From Prevotella sp. (lineage in GTDB: Bacteria; Bacteroidota; Bacteroidia; Bacteroidales; Bacteroidaceae), in contig JAFPVC010000052.1 of NCBI GenBank assembly GCA_017413085.1, positions 1 to 64,000 on the forward strand: a stretch of DNA of 64,000 bases, in the 5' to 3' direction. Below the pieces are notes generated by a model that was not told the origin of the DNA, ran no database searches, and was given only the letters and a program-made list of their open reading frames with translations. A program made the translations under genes and the position numbers. Below, one piece after another: positions 1 to 7,968 of the stretch. Position 1 is the stretch's first letter, and every line of letters begins with the position of its first letter.

Positions 1-73
1 GCCCTCCCCTTCAGGGAGGGGGCCGCTGCGCAAAAAGGGAGCCGAATGGTGCCCCCTCCCTGAAGGGGAGGGC
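1..73. repeat. Perfect 23-bp inverted repeat with 27-base spacer
   Basis: Bases 1-23 and 51-73 are exact reverse complements (arms rich in CCCTCCCC/GGGGAGGG), and each arm is itself partly palindromic. It can form a long hairpin just upstream of the small peptide gene. There is no U-run directly after it, so it is not a plain terminator. It could be one copy of a dispersed palindromic element, cut by the window edge. Confidence 0.7.
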
Positions 74-102
74 GGGGGGAGAGGCTTCAAATAGTTTTTG
101 AA

Positions 103-282
103 ATGAAAAAAGAATATAAGTATCCCTCAATAGAGGTATTAGAATTGGGCTGCATGGCGCAGCTGATGGCAGGCAGCATCACCAATGCTGACACTAACGC
201 AGACATCGACCAAGAAGTTGGCGGTGGCCACGAGCAGCCCCGCGCCAAGGAGTTTGGCGGCTGGACAAGCGACTGGGAATGA
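103..282 (+). CDS. Small peptide of unknown function, Prevotella type
   Basis: A 59-residue ORF starting MKKEYKYPSIEVLEL and ending KEFGGWTSDWE. The layout is: a basic start with a K-x-Y-x-x-P-x-x-E-V pattern, a short hydrophobic stretch ending in a small-residue site (LMAGS, about residues 21-25), an acidic glycine-rich middle, and a conserved-looking aromatic/acidic tail. From memory, many Prevotella and Bacteroides genomes carry short ORFs with this layout; their role is not known. The LMAGS site could be a processing site, which would make this a precursor of an exported peptide, but no peptidase or exporter is visible nearby. The start is the only ATG in frame, and a strong terminator follows 30 bases after the stop. 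Confidence 0.6.
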   Translation: MKKEYKYPSIEVLELGCMAQLMAGSITNADTNADIDQEVGGGHEQPRAKEFGGWTSDWE

Positions 283-311
283 TATGCAACAATAATTAGG
301 TTCCCCTAAGT

Positions 312-376
312 AAAACTTGAACCCGGTGGAAATCCATCATAGATGACGTGATTTCCGCCGGGTTCAAGTTTTTTTT
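312..376. terminator. Strong bidirectional terminator
   Basis: Near-perfect 21-bp stem (AACTTGAACCCGG... with a single G/T pair), loop of about 15 bases, followed by a run of eight T on the plus strand and with A-residues on the other side. It ends the small peptide gene and the converging nagB. Confidence 0.9.
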
Positions 377-410
377 GTATTGTAGGAACTGTTAGGCTCC
401 CACTATATGA

Positions 411-1202
411 TTACAGGTTGCCACGCTCTTTGTCGAGGTAGTATTTATATGTGCCTACAGTGAGTTCGTCGCAGGCTGCCTCGTCGCATATCACGATGGC
501 GTGTGGGTGCATCTGGAGTATTGAGGCTGTCCACTTGTGGCTTACCTCACCATCCACGATGTGCTGCAGGGCGCGAGCCTTGTGGTGGCCGTTGCAGACG
601 ATGAGCACCTCCCTGGCAGCCATCACCGTGCCGATGCCAACGGTCAGCGCCTGCTTGGGTACCAGAGAGAGGTCGCCGTCGAAGAAACGGCTGTTGGCTA
701 TGATGGTGTCTGTCGTAAGTGTCTTGATACGTGTCTTTGAAGTCAGCGAACTGCCCGGCTCATTGAATGCCAGGTGACCGTCAGGACCTACACCGCCCAT
801 GAAGAGGTCTATGCCACCGGCATCCTCGATGGCCTTCTCGTAATTCTCGCACTCGGCAACGAGGTCTGGAGCGTTGCCGTTGAGGATGTGTACGTTCTCC
901 TTCTTTATATTAATATGGTTGAAGAAGTTGTTCCACATGAAAGAGTGGTAAGACTCTGGGTGTGCCTCAGGCAGGTTGACATACTCGTCCATGTTGAATG
1001 TCACGACATGTTCGAATGACACCTCACCGGCCTTGTTCATGCGGATGAGTTCCTTGTAGAGTCCCAGTGGCGATGAGCCTGTGGGGCATCCCAACTTAAA
1101 AGGTTTTTCGGCTGTCGGGTTAGCAGCATTGATTCTTCCTGCTACATACTTGGCCGCCCACTTTGAGAGGCGGTCGTAATCGGGTTCGATAATTACTCGC
1201 AT
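411..1202 (-). CDS. nagB: Glucosamine-6-phosphate deaminase
   Basis: 263 residues, against 266 for E. coli NagB. It converts glucosamine-6-phosphate to fructose-6-phosphate plus ammonia in the cytoplasm, the last step of amino-sugar catabolism. The catalytic residues fall at the same numbers as in E. coli: Asp72 in FNMDEY, and Asp141, His143 and Glu148 in [14 protein letters not shown]. The phosphate loop GCPTGSSP is at about 38-45. It lies downstream of ackA on the same strand, separated by a palindromic spacer, so co-transcription is possible but not shown. No -7 box was recognised in front of it. Confidence 0.97.
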   Translation of the reverse strand: MRVIIEPDYDRLSKWAAKYVAGRINAANPTAEKPFKLGCPTGSSPLGLYKELIRMNKAGEVSFEHVVTFNMDEYVNLPEAHPESYHSFMWNNFFNHINIKKENVHILNGNAPDLVAECENYEKAIEDAGGIDLFMGGVGPDGHLAFNEPGSSLTSKTRIKTLTTDTIIANSRFFDGDLSLVPKQALTVGIGTVMAAREVLIVCNGHHKARALQHIVDGEVSHKWTASILQMHPHAIVICDEAACDELTVGTYKYYLDKERGNL

Positions 1203-1230
1203 AGATATATTATTGGAATTAAGTGAGAAA

Positions 1231-1304
1231 AAATGAAGAAGGTAGAAGATAGAATGAAGAAGGTAGCTACATTCTTCATTCTACCTTCTACATTCTTCAT
1301 TCTT
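1231..1304. repeat. Palindrome with reiterated-motif arms between ackA and nagB
   Basis: The left half repeats AATGAAGAAGGTAGAAGAT and the right half is its approximate reverse complement (ATTCTTCATTCTACCTTCTA). It nearly fills the gap between the two minus-strand genes, so it may act as a terminator or RNA-stability hairpin after ackA. It belongs to the window's wider class of inverted repeats with reiterated arms. Confidence 0.75.
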
Positions 1305-1309
1305 AGTTA

Positions 1310-2503
1310 TTATTTTACCAGTGCCGCAGTGTCGTTGGCAATCATCTTCTCCTCGTCGGTAGGTATTACAACCACCTTGACCTTTGAGTCAGGAGCCGAG
1401 ATGATAGCCTCTACACCATGAATCTGTGCATTCTTCTCTGTGTCGAGCTTAATGCCCATCCACTCCATGTCCTTGCAGACCATCTCACGGATGTCAGACT
1501 GGTTCTCGCATACGCCGGCGGTGAAGACAAGCACGTCGCAGCCACCCAGTGCTGCAGCGTAAGAGCCGATGTATTTCTTGATGCGGTAGGTATACATGTC
1601 GATGGCAAGCTGACACTTAGCGTCGCCGTCCACCTTGCCCTGGAACACCTCGCGCATGTCGCTTGACTTGCAAGAGATACCAGCAAGACCAGACTGCTTG
1701 TTGAGCAGGTTAGAGATGCCGTCGGCATCCAGTCCTTCCTTCTTCATGATGAACGATACAGCGCCGCCGTCGATGTCGCCAGAGCGTGTACCCATCATCA
1801 CACCCTCAAGTGGCGTGAGACCCATTGAGGTGTCCTGACACTTGCCGTCCTTAACGGCCGCAAGTGAACCGCCGTTGCCGATGTGTGCGGTGATGACCTT
1901 CGTGCCCTCAGCCTTCATTCCGAGGAACTCCAGTGCGCGGGCAGAAACATAGCGGTGACTGGTGCCGTGGAAGCCGTAGCGGCGCACGCCGTACTTCTCA
2001 TAGAGAGCGTAAGGCACTGCATACATATATGCCTTTGCCGGCATGGTCTGGTGGAAGGCGGTGTCGAAGACCGCCACCTGTGGCAGGTTAGGCAGCAGAG
2101 CCGTAACGGCAGCGATGCCCTTGAGGTTTGCAGGGTTGTGCAGCGGAGCGAGGTCGTTGCATGCCTCTATCTGCTTCAGCACCTCGTCAGTGATGACAAC
2201 AGACTCAGCGAACTTCTCACCTCCGTGTACCACGCGGTGACCTACGGCGTCGAGTTCTTCGAGTGACTTCAGCGCACCATACTCAGCATTGGTGAGTACG
2301 TCGAAGATGAGCTGCACGCCCACAGTGTGCTCAGGGATGTCCTGCTCGATGGTCTTCTTGCCATCAGCCACGTTGAACTTGATGAATGCACCCGGCAGAC
2401 CGATTTTCTCGATGCCGCCCTTGGCGAGGATGTCGCCAGTCTCAGTGTTGAACAACTGATATTTGATGGAACTGCTACCGCAGTTTAAAACTAAAATTTT
2501 CAT
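1310..2503 (-). CDS. ackA: Acetate kinase
   Basis: 397 residues, usual length for the family. It makes ATP and acetate from acetyl phosphate, the last step of acetate fermentation. The ASKHA-fold landmarks are present: N-terminal ILVLNCGSSSIKYQL, VFDTAFH, GFHGTSHRYVS with the conserved His, GNGGS near the middle, and GTRSGDIDGG. Its usual partner pta lies upstream on the same strand, but the pair is split by a four-helix-bundle gene flanked by inverted repeats. The start ATG is followed at once by the conserved N-terminus. Confidence 0.97.
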   Translation of the reverse strand: MKILVLNCGSSSIKYQLFNTETGDILAKGGIEKIGLPGAFIKFNVADGKKTIEQDIPEHTVGVQLIFDVLTNAEYGALKSLEELDAVGHRVVHGGEKFAESVVITDEVLKQIEACNDLAPLHNPANLKGIAAVTALLPNLPQVAVFDTAFHQTMPAKAYMYAVPYALYEKYGVRRYGFHGTSHRYVSARALEFLGMKAEGTKVITAHIGNGGSLAAVKDGKCQDTSMGLTPLEGVMMGTRSGDIDGGAVSFIMKKEGLDADGISNLLNKQSGLAGISCKSSDMREVFQGKVDGDAKCQLAIDMYTYRIKKYIGSYAAALGGCDVLVFTAGVCENQSDIREMVCKDMEWMGIKLDTEKNAQIHGVEAIISAPDSKVKVVVIPTDEEKMIANDTAALVK

Positions 2504-2519
2504 AAAAATTTTATTTTTA

Positions 2520-3048
2520 AAGTGAATAGTGAAGAGTGAAGAGTGAAGAATTTAAGTTACATTTTGACTGTAACATTCATTCACCCGTCAACCAACGCCC
2601 ATCACTTTATTATTATGGATTGGTTTCTTTTTGATGTTTTCACCGATGCAACCAACATAGCTATAATTTCACTACAATCTTTATTCATGCTCTCATACTC
2701 ATTTTGCATAAGATATTCATTGCTATACAAGAAATTAAGCCATCGTTCGGTCTCACTGGCTTCTTTCAGTGCTATGTGAAGTTTAGTGATAAAATCAGCG
2801 TTACTCTGTGCGAACTGTGATTCTCCTATGTTGGCCATAACAGAAGTACCAGAACGCATAATTTGATTAAGCACAGACTTTATATTGGAGTTCCTCAACC
2901 TTTTCTCTTCTATAAACTCTACCATTTTTGATATTCTCACAGAGAAGTTTTGACTTTTCTGCATAAGTGGTGAGTTGTGTCTGTTATAGCTTATCATCAG
3001 TCAAAGTGTAACTTAAATTCTTCACTCTTCGTTCTTCACTCTTCACTT
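2520..3048 (-). mobile_element. Candidate element: four-helix-bundle gene between 48-bp inverted repeats
   Basis: Bases 2520-2567 and 3001-3048 are inverted repeats matching at 44 of 48 positions by eye. The outer part of each arm is made of reiterated AGTGAAGAG units, and the inner part is the unique-looking sequence GAATTTAAGTTACA. The only gene inside is the S23-like gene, which runs from close to one arm to close to the other. The element separates pta from ackA, which are normally adjacent. The boundaries are inferred from the repeat arms; no target-site duplication was recognised. Confidence 0.6.
2602..2997 (-). CDS. Four-helix-bundle protein (S23 / 23S rRNA intervening-sequence type)
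   Basis: 131 residues. The central part matches the four-helix-bundle family first described from proteins encoded within 23S rRNA intervening sequences: IMRSGTSVMANIGES around residues 48-62, KLHIALKEASETERWLNFL around 72-90, and a last helix rich in hydrophobics. The family forms small helical oligomers with a basic surface; its function is unknown. The start chosen is the ATG at 2997, four bases from the inverted repeat; later Met codons are possible, because the family core begins around residue 14. The gene sits in place of the normal pta-ackA junction and is more AT-rich than its neighbours, which suggests acquisition. Confidence 0.85.
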   Translation of the reverse strand: MISYNRHNSPLMQKSQNFSVRISKMVEFIEEKRLRNSNIKSVLNQIMRSGTSVMANIGESQFAQSNADFITKLHIALKEASETERWLNFLYSNEYLMQNEYESMNKDCSEIIAMLVASVKTSKRNQSIIIK

Positions 3049-3064
3049 GAAATAAGGCAGAGCC

Positions 3065-4075
3065 TTATTTCTTTGCATCCATTGCCTGGCATGCAGTGAT
3101 AGCGACGAGGTTTACGATGTCCTCTACTGAACAGCCGCGTGAAAGGTCGTTGACCGGACGTGCGATACCCTGGAGGATTGGACCGAGGGCTGTGGCACCG
3201 GCAAGACGCTGTACGAGTTTGTAACCGATGTTGCCTACTTCGAGGTTAGGGAATACGAGTACGTTTGCCTTACCTGCTATCTCAGAACCCGGAGCCTTCT
3301 TCTGGCCTACGGCAGGAACGAGGGCTGCGTCAGCCTGCAGCTCACCGTCAATCTTCAGGTTCGGATCAAGTTCCTTGGCAATCTTCGTAGCCTCCACTAC
3401 CTTGTCAACAACCTCGTGAGAGGCAGAACCCTTCGTAGAGAAAGAGCACATAGCCACACGTGGGTCAGCGAAACCTGCTACCGAGCGAGCTGTCTGTGCT
3501 GCGCATACTGCAATCTGACCGAGCTGGTTGGCATCAGGCATTGGGGTAACGGCAACGTCGGCGAATACCAGTACGCCGTTCTCGCCATACTCCGGCTTGT
3601 CGGTAATCATCAGCATGGCACCCGATACACAAGAGATGCCAGGAGCAGTCTTGATAATCTGCAGTGCAGGACGCAGTGTGTCGCCCGTTGTAGAGAGAGC
3701 ACCAGAGATCTGACCGTCGGCACCCTCTGTCTTGATGATGAGGCAACCGAGGTAGAGAGGATTCTTCACCAGTTCGCGAGCCTTGTCGATGGTCATGCCC
3801 TTCTTCTCGCGAAGCTTCTGCAGTAGCTGTGCCAGTTCCTCAGAACGCTCGTAGTTCTCTGGGTCGATGAGTGTTGCCTTGCCGATGTTCTTCAGGTTGT
3901 GCTCCTTTGCCAGAGCGTCAACCTTGGCAGGGTTGCCGATAAGGATAAGGTCTGCAATCTCCTGCTCCAGCACCTTGTCGGCTGCAATGAGTGTGCGCTC
4001 CTCTTCTGCTTCGGGGAGCACGATGCGCTGCTTGTTTGCCTTAGCACGCGCTACAATCTGATCAATTAATGACAT
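3065..4075 (-). CDS. pta: Phosphate acetyltransferase
   Basis: 336 residues, the short form made of the PTA/PTB catalytic domain only, without the N-terminal DRTGG/regulatory region of enterobacterial Pta. It converts acetyl-CoA and phosphate to acetyl phosphate, which AckA uses. Recognisable stretches are [12 protein letters not shown] near the N-terminus, the central [19 protein letters not shown], and the C-terminal [18 protein letters not shown]. It forms a unit with ackA, interrupted by the four-helix-bundle element. Confidence 0.96.
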   Translation of the reverse strand: MSLIDQIVARAKANKQRIVLPEAEEERTLIAADKVLEQEIADLILIGNPAKVDALAKEHNLKNIGKATLIDPENYERSEELAQLLQKLREKKGMTIDKARELVKNPLYLGCLIIKTEGADGQISGALSTTGDTLRPALQIIKTAPGISCVSGAMLMITDKPEYGENGVLVFADVAVTPMPDANQLGQIAVCAAQTARSVAGFADPRVAMCSFSTKGSASHEVVDKVVEATKIAKELDPNLKIDGELQADAALVPAVGQKKAPGSEIAGKANVLVFPNLEVGNIGYKLVQRLAGATALGPILQGIARPVNDLSRGCSVEDIVNLVAITACQAMDAKK

Positions 4076-4161
4076 AGTTTTACTTTAGATTTTATTTAAC
4101 AATTTGCTATTATCATGTTTTTCTGTCGTTATGTTTTTCATACTTTCACGGGTGGTGTGCT

Positions 4162-4935
4162 TCACAGTTCCTCCGTAAGTATCGCCTCAAGGTTCTCCGC
4201 CGACAGACGCAGGCGGAACTGTCCCTTGATGGCTGCCGATATGCGTCCGGTCTCCTCCGAAACCACAATGGCTATGGCATCCGACGCCTGCGATATGCCC
4301 ATGGCGGCACGGTGGCGCAGTCCCAGTTCGCGCGGAATGTTGAGGTCGTGGCTCACGGGCAGTATGCAACCAGCCGCCTTGATGCGCTGCTTGCTTATAA
4401 CCATCGCTCCGTCGTGCAGCGGTGAGTTCTTGAAGAATATGTTTTCTATCAGTCGCTGGTTGATGTTGGCATCCACGTGGTCGCCGGTTGCCACGATGTC
4501 GTCGAGCGGCGTGGTGCGCTCTATTACTATCAGTGCGCCGCACTTCGAGCGTGCCATGTTGATACATGCCAGCACCACGGGCATGATGGCCTCGCGTCCC
4601 ATGCCGTTGCCGTCAGTTTCGCGTCTGCTTGAGAACCACCGCACCACGCGGTGCAGTTTGTTGTGCTCGCCCAGACTGTAGAGGAACTTCCTTATCTCCT
4701 CCTGGAACAAAACGATTATAGCCAGTGCGCCCACGTTGACGAACTGGTCGAAGATGGCACCTGTGAGGCGCATCTCCAATACGCGCGACACCAGCAGCCA
4801 CACTACGATGAACGCCAGTATGCCAACGAAGACATTCAGCGTTCGTGACTCGCGCATGAAACGGTAGGTGTAGTAAAGCACCAGTGCCACGAGCACTATG
4901 TCAATTGCATCTTTTATTCCGAAGGATAGAAACAT
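4162..4935 (-). CDS. cdaA: Membrane diadenylate cyclase (c-di-AMP synthase)
   Basis: 257 residues. Three N-terminal membrane helices (about residues 10-85) are followed by a DisA_N cyclase domain. The active-site motifs are present: the DGA motif in SPLHDGAMVI and the RHR motif in GLRHRAAMGIS. The enzyme joins two ATP into cyclic di-AMP, which controls osmotic and cell-wall balance. In many Firmicutes it is paired with a CdaR regulator; none is seen here, as is usual in Bacteroidota. A -7 box on the minus strand ends only six bases before the ATG, so the transcript may be nearly leaderless. Confidence 0.95.
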   Translation of the reverse strand: MFLSFGIKDAIDIVLVALVLYYTYRFMRESRTLNVFVGILAFIVVWLLVSRVLEMRLTGAIFDQFVNVGALAIIVLFQEEIRKFLYSLGEHNKLHRVVRWFSSRRETDGNGMGREAIMPVVLACINMARSKCGALIVIERTTPLDDIVATGDHVDANINQRLIENIFFKNSPLHDGAMVISKQRIKAAGCILPVSHDLNIPRELGLRHRAAMGISQASDAIAIVVSEETGRISAAIKGQFRLRLSAENLEAILTEEL

Positions 4936-4941
4936 TATGGC

Positions 4942-4950
4942 GCAAAAGTA
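4942..4950 (-). promoter_or_regulatory. -7 box of cdaA
   Basis: Reads TACTTTTGC on the minus strand and ends six bases before the cdaA start codon. No clear -33 TTTG is seen at the right distance. Confidence 0.55.
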
Positions 4951-5004
4951 ACAAAAAAAACGCAGTTATGCAAGAAAAATTAATGATAATTCGATTTTTA
5001 TTTG

Positions 5005-5013
5005 TAATTTTGC
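5005..5013 (+). promoter_or_regulatory. -7 box of the phosphatidyltransferase-flippase operon
   Basis: TAATTTTGC, 44 bases before the ATG at 5058. The leader in between carries a short CCCCTATGGGG hairpin (around 5023-5034). It is divergent from the cdaA promoter. Confidence 0.6.
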
Positions 5014-5057
5014 ACCGTCATATCCCCTATGGGGGAGTGAAAAATCAATAAATTAGC

Positions 5058-6050
5058 ATGAACGAGAAAATACAAAAGACGCTGAAGTCTTCTGAGACAG
5101 AAGACTGGCTTGACCTGCACGTGGTGCGTCCATTGTGCTATTACCTTGCGGTATTCTTTGCGAAGTTTGACATCCATCCCAACACCGTGACCATCTGGTC
5201 GATGATTATCGGCGCTGCAAGTGCGCTGCTCTTTGCCCAGGGCTGTTTCTACTATGGTGGCACCACGGGTCTTGTATATAACGTCGTCGCAGTGGTTATG
5301 CTGTGCATTGCCGACTTGCTCGACTGCACCGACGGACAGTTGGCGCGCATGACGGGCAAGAAGAGTCCGCTTGGCCGCATACTCGACGGAGCTGCGGGCT
5401 TCGCATGGTTCATTCCCATATACGTGTCGCTGGTATACCGTTTCTACTGTCACCACGAGATAGAGTTTTCATGGTTTGGCATAGCCGACACTGAACAGAA
5501 CACGTGGATAGCCACCGCCGTGGTTTTCGTGCTTGGCGTGATAAGCGGTGTGTGGGGCATAGCCGGTCAGCAGCGCCTTGCCGACTACTACATACAGGTG
5601 CATCTCTTCTTCCTCAAGGGCGAGAAGGGTGCAGAGTTTGACAACTCTGCCGACGTGGAACGCAAGTACAGGGAGATGACGCCTGAAAACTCACACTGGG
5701 CTGAGCGTTATTTCCAGAAGACCTACATAGATTATACGAAGAAGCAGGAGGCGGTTACGCCGGAGTTTCAGCGGCTGATGAAGACGCTGAAGGCGAAATA
5801 CGGCACGTCGGCTGCCGACATACCAGAGGATGTGCGCAAGGAGATTCACGACGCATCGCTGCCTGTTATCTTCTGGAACGGCCTGCTGACGTTCAACTTC
5901 CGTTCGCTGTGGTTCTTCATCTTCTGCCTTGCCGACATCCCTGCCATGAACTTCGTGTGGGAGATTTTCGTCATGGGAGCACTATACTACTACGTTAAGC
6001 ATCGCCACGAGGGATTCTGCAAGAGAATAAATGAAAAACTCAAGGATTGA
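5058..6050 (+). CDS. CDP-alcohol phosphatidyltransferase family protein with an altered active-site motif
   Basis: 330 residues, an integral membrane protein. The family swaps CMP for an alcohol head group on CDP-activated lipids. The signature is visible as Asp89, Asp92-Gly93, Ala96-Arg97, Gly106 and Asp110, but the position that should carry the fourth aspartate is Gly114 (LDGAAG). That fourth Asp is considered the catalytic base in the family. The protein also has a long soluble insertion (about residues 185-275, rich in charged residues) not found in the small 180-200 residue enzymes. It is followed two bases later by a flippase-like gene, so the two probably act on the same lipid. The substrate cannot be told. 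If Gly114 is real, activity may be lost or use another base. Confidence 0.85.
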   Translation: MNEKIQKTLKSSETEDWLDLHVVRPLCYYLAVFFAKFDIHPNTVTIWSMIIGAASALLFAQGCFYYGGTTGLVYNVVAVVMLCIADLLDCTDGQLARMTGKKSPLGRILDGAAGFAWFIPIYVSLVYRFYCHHEIEFSWFGIADTEQNTWIATAVVFVLGVISGVWGIAGQQRLADYYIQVHLFFLKGEKGAEFDNSADVERKYREMTPENSHWAERYFQKTYIDYTKKQEAVTPEFQRLMKTLKAKYGTSAADIPEDVRKEIHDASLPVIFWNGLLTFNFRSLWFFIFCLADIPAMNFVWEIFVMGALYYYVKHRHEGFCKRINEKLKD

Positions 6051-6052
6051 GA

Positions 6053-7126
6053 ATGACAAAGAAGACGCTTAACAACATATTTTTTGTGCTCGGTGTGGTG
6101 TGCGTGGTGGTGATGCTTTTCACCTTCGACATCAGTTTCGCCGAACTGTGGTATCACCTGAAGAAGGCAGGCTACTGGCTCATTCCCGTAGTGGGTATAT
6201 GGATATTCGTCTATGGACTCAATGCCGTGGCGTGGCGCGCCATCATCAAGGGCAACAACGCTCCGCTGCCACATTTCCTGCGCATATACAAACTGACAAT
6301 CTCGGGTTATGCACTGAACTACGCTACACCCGTGGGAGGACTGGGAGGCGAGCCTTACCGTATACTCGAACTGAGCAGGCACATGTCTAAGGAACAGGCC
6401 ACGTCGTCGGTCATACTCTATGCCATGATGCACTTCTTCGCCCACTTCTGGTTCTGGTTCTCGTCAATCTTCATCTATGTGGCACTGGTCATCATTGGCG
6501 ACCTGCCGCTGAATACCACCGTGGCAATAGCACTGGGCGGCATAGCACTCTTCTGCATGACCGCCTTCTGGCTTTTCCAGAAAGGATACAAGGGTGGACT
6601 GGTGGTGAATATCATGAAGTTTCTTGCGAAGATACCCGGCCTGAAAGGGTGGGCTACACGCTTCACGGAACGGCATCGCGAGTCGCTGGAGAATATAGAC
6701 CAGCAGATAGCCGCCCTGCACTCGCAGGACAAACGGGCCTTCTATACCAGTTTCTTCTTTGAATATATGTCGCGCGTGGTGCAGAGCCTTGAGGTGATGT
6801 TCATGCTGCTGATGTTCGACATCGACTGCGGCGGCGGCATCTTTGGCTATACACTCGTGTTCCTCCACTCCATACTCATATTGTCGTTCACCACGCTGTG
6901 TGCCAACCTCATTGGTTTCCTGCCCATGCAGCTCGGCGTGCAGGAGGGCGGATTCATGCTCTCCATTCCTGCTACGATAGGCCACTCAGTGCGTGCAGCA
7001 CTGTCGCCGCAGAAGCTCATTGCCGTGGGCTTCTATGTCAGCCTTATCTGCCGCGTGCGCGAGATACTGTGGATTTTTATCGGCATAGCACTGATGAAGA
7101 TGTGGAACGGCGTTGAAGAAAAGTAA
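6053..7126 (+). CDS. Lysylphosphatidylglycerol synthetase-type transmembrane protein (flippase-like, UPF0104)
   Basis: 357 residues with about eight hydrophobic membrane segments. It matches the transmembrane domain family found at the N-terminus of MprF, without the aminoacyltransferase part. Conserved-looking stretches are NAVAWRAIIKG, GYALNYATPVGGLGGEPYR and LIGFLPMQLGVQEGGF. In this family the domain moves lipids across the inner membrane. The ATG at 6053 is preferred over an in-frame TTG at 6047 because it lies two bases after the upstream stop. It is tightly coupled to the CDP-alcohol phosphatidyltransferase and closed by a terminator. Confidence 0.85.
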   Translation: MTKKTLNNIFFVLGVVCVVVMLFTFDISFAELWYHLKKAGYWLIPVVGIWIFVYGLNAVAWRAIIKGNNAPLPHFLRIYKLTISGYALNYATPVGGLGGEPYRILELSRHMSKEQATSSVILYAMMHFFAHFWFWFSSIFIYVALVIIGDLPLNTTVAIALGGIALFCMTAFWLFQKGYKGGLVVNIMKFLAKIPGLKGWATRFTERHRESLENIDQQIAALHSQDKRAFYTSFFFEYMSRVVQSLEVMFMLLMFDIDCGGGIFGYTLVFLHSILILSFTTLCANLIGFLPMQLGVQEGGFMLSIPATIGHSVRAALSPQKLIAVGFYVSLICRVREILWIFIGIALMKMWNGVEEK

Positions 7127-7147
7127 AATGCCTTGTATGGAAGGTTA

Positions 7148-7190
7148 AAAAAATTAACACACCGCAGAATTACGGTGTGTTAATTTTTTT
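7148..7190. terminator. Bidirectional terminator after the lipid operon
   Basis: TTAACACACCG and CGGTGTGTTAA arms around an eight-base loop, with A7 on the left and T7 on the right. Confidence 0.92.
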
Positions 7191-7300
7191 GTGTTTTTCC
7201 ATCGGCTTTGCCATGCCTTCTGTAGAACCACGAGAGGGTTTTATCCCTGTTTTGCAGAACAAACACTGTTATTTTCCTACCGTTTTCCTGCTTTTTCGGT

Positions 7301-7407
7301 GTAATCGCACCCTGATTGCGTTGTAATCAGTATGCAATTACAGTGCAATCGGGGTGCGATTACCATGTAATCTGCACCTGATTACATGCCAATCAGGACC
7401 TGATTGT
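7301..7407. repeat. Array of GTAATC/GATTAC half-sites, copy 1
   Basis: About ten copies of GTAATC, GCAATC or their reverse complements start near 7301, 7314, 7323, 7334, 7345, 7358, 7367, 7379, 7389 and 7402. The average step is about 11 bases and the orientation mostly alternates. A second such array lies at 39841-39966. This is the main content of the stretch 7191-7700, which otherwise holds no ORF; it also includes a CTGCCACGAAGTGGCA palindrome near 7636. Confidence 0.7.
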
Positions 7408-7714
7408 AGCGTTTGGCGTGGACGCTAAGGTTGCGAACAATGCAACATTCTTCTTATATATCAGAATATCAGTTGGTTGCTGTGATTGAACTAAAAATTT
7501 GATTCCTTGCGTTATTTCCGGTCGTTTTATGGTTTCGTGATTTTCAAACGTTAATTTGGGCTTGCCGAAAGGTTAAATGCCGTTAATTTTTTTGTCGTTA
7601 ATGACATTAGGGTAGTTCTATTTGTTATCGCCTTCTGCCACGAAGTGGCATACCAAAGTTAATTTATAGAACATACCATTAATGATAAAAAATATTTATT
7701 TCGTTGAGTTTACG

Positions 7715-7743
7715 TTTGTTTCGGAAATATTTTGTAACTTTGC
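7715..7743 (+). promoter_or_regulatory. Promoter of the Ca2+ ATPase gene
   Basis: -7 box TAACTTTGC at 7735-7743, with a TTTG at 7715-7718 that is closer than the usual 19-20 bases. The expected start of transcription lies just inside the first 74-bp repeat. Confidence 0.6.
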
Positions 7744-7960
7744 ACTCGCAAACTCGCAAAGGCGACCACGAGCCAGCTGCGCTGACACTCGTTGTTTGCT
7801 TTGTGCGATAGCATTGCACTCGCAAATCAGAGACGTGCGCCATTCTTGCGAATGACACGCACTATTTGCTTCTTGCGATAGCATTGCACTCGCAAACTCG
7901 CCAAGGCGACCACGAGCCAGCTGCGCTGACACTCGTTGTTTGCTTTGCACGATACATTAC
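7742..7960 (+). repeat. 74-bp structured repeat array, 3 units, in the ATPase leader
   Basis: Units start at 7742, 7816 and 7886 (periods 74 and 70). Each has an outer stem (GCAAAC with GTTTGC), a small hairpin (TCGC/GCGA) and a larger hairpin (CGAG...CTCG, with a CAGC/GCTG tip here). The middle unit is very different in sequence but keeps pairing: GCAAAT with ATTTGC, GTGCG with CGCAC, CATTC with GAATG. The same family occurs at 28531 and 38422. The array ends nine bases before the ATPase ATG. Confidence 0.88.
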
Positions 7961-7968
7961 ATTTTAAA

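Noticed and set aside
1-73. The inverted repeat at the window start as terminator of an upstream gene
   Set aside because: There is no T-run on either side, and the upstream gene is outside the window; listed as a repeat only.
7696-7950. Minus-strand open frame across the 74-bp repeats with recurring SAQLARGRL
   Set aside because: The period of 74 is not divisible by three and copies fall in different frames elsewhere; the frame has no promoter and no recognised family. It is a by-product of the repeat.
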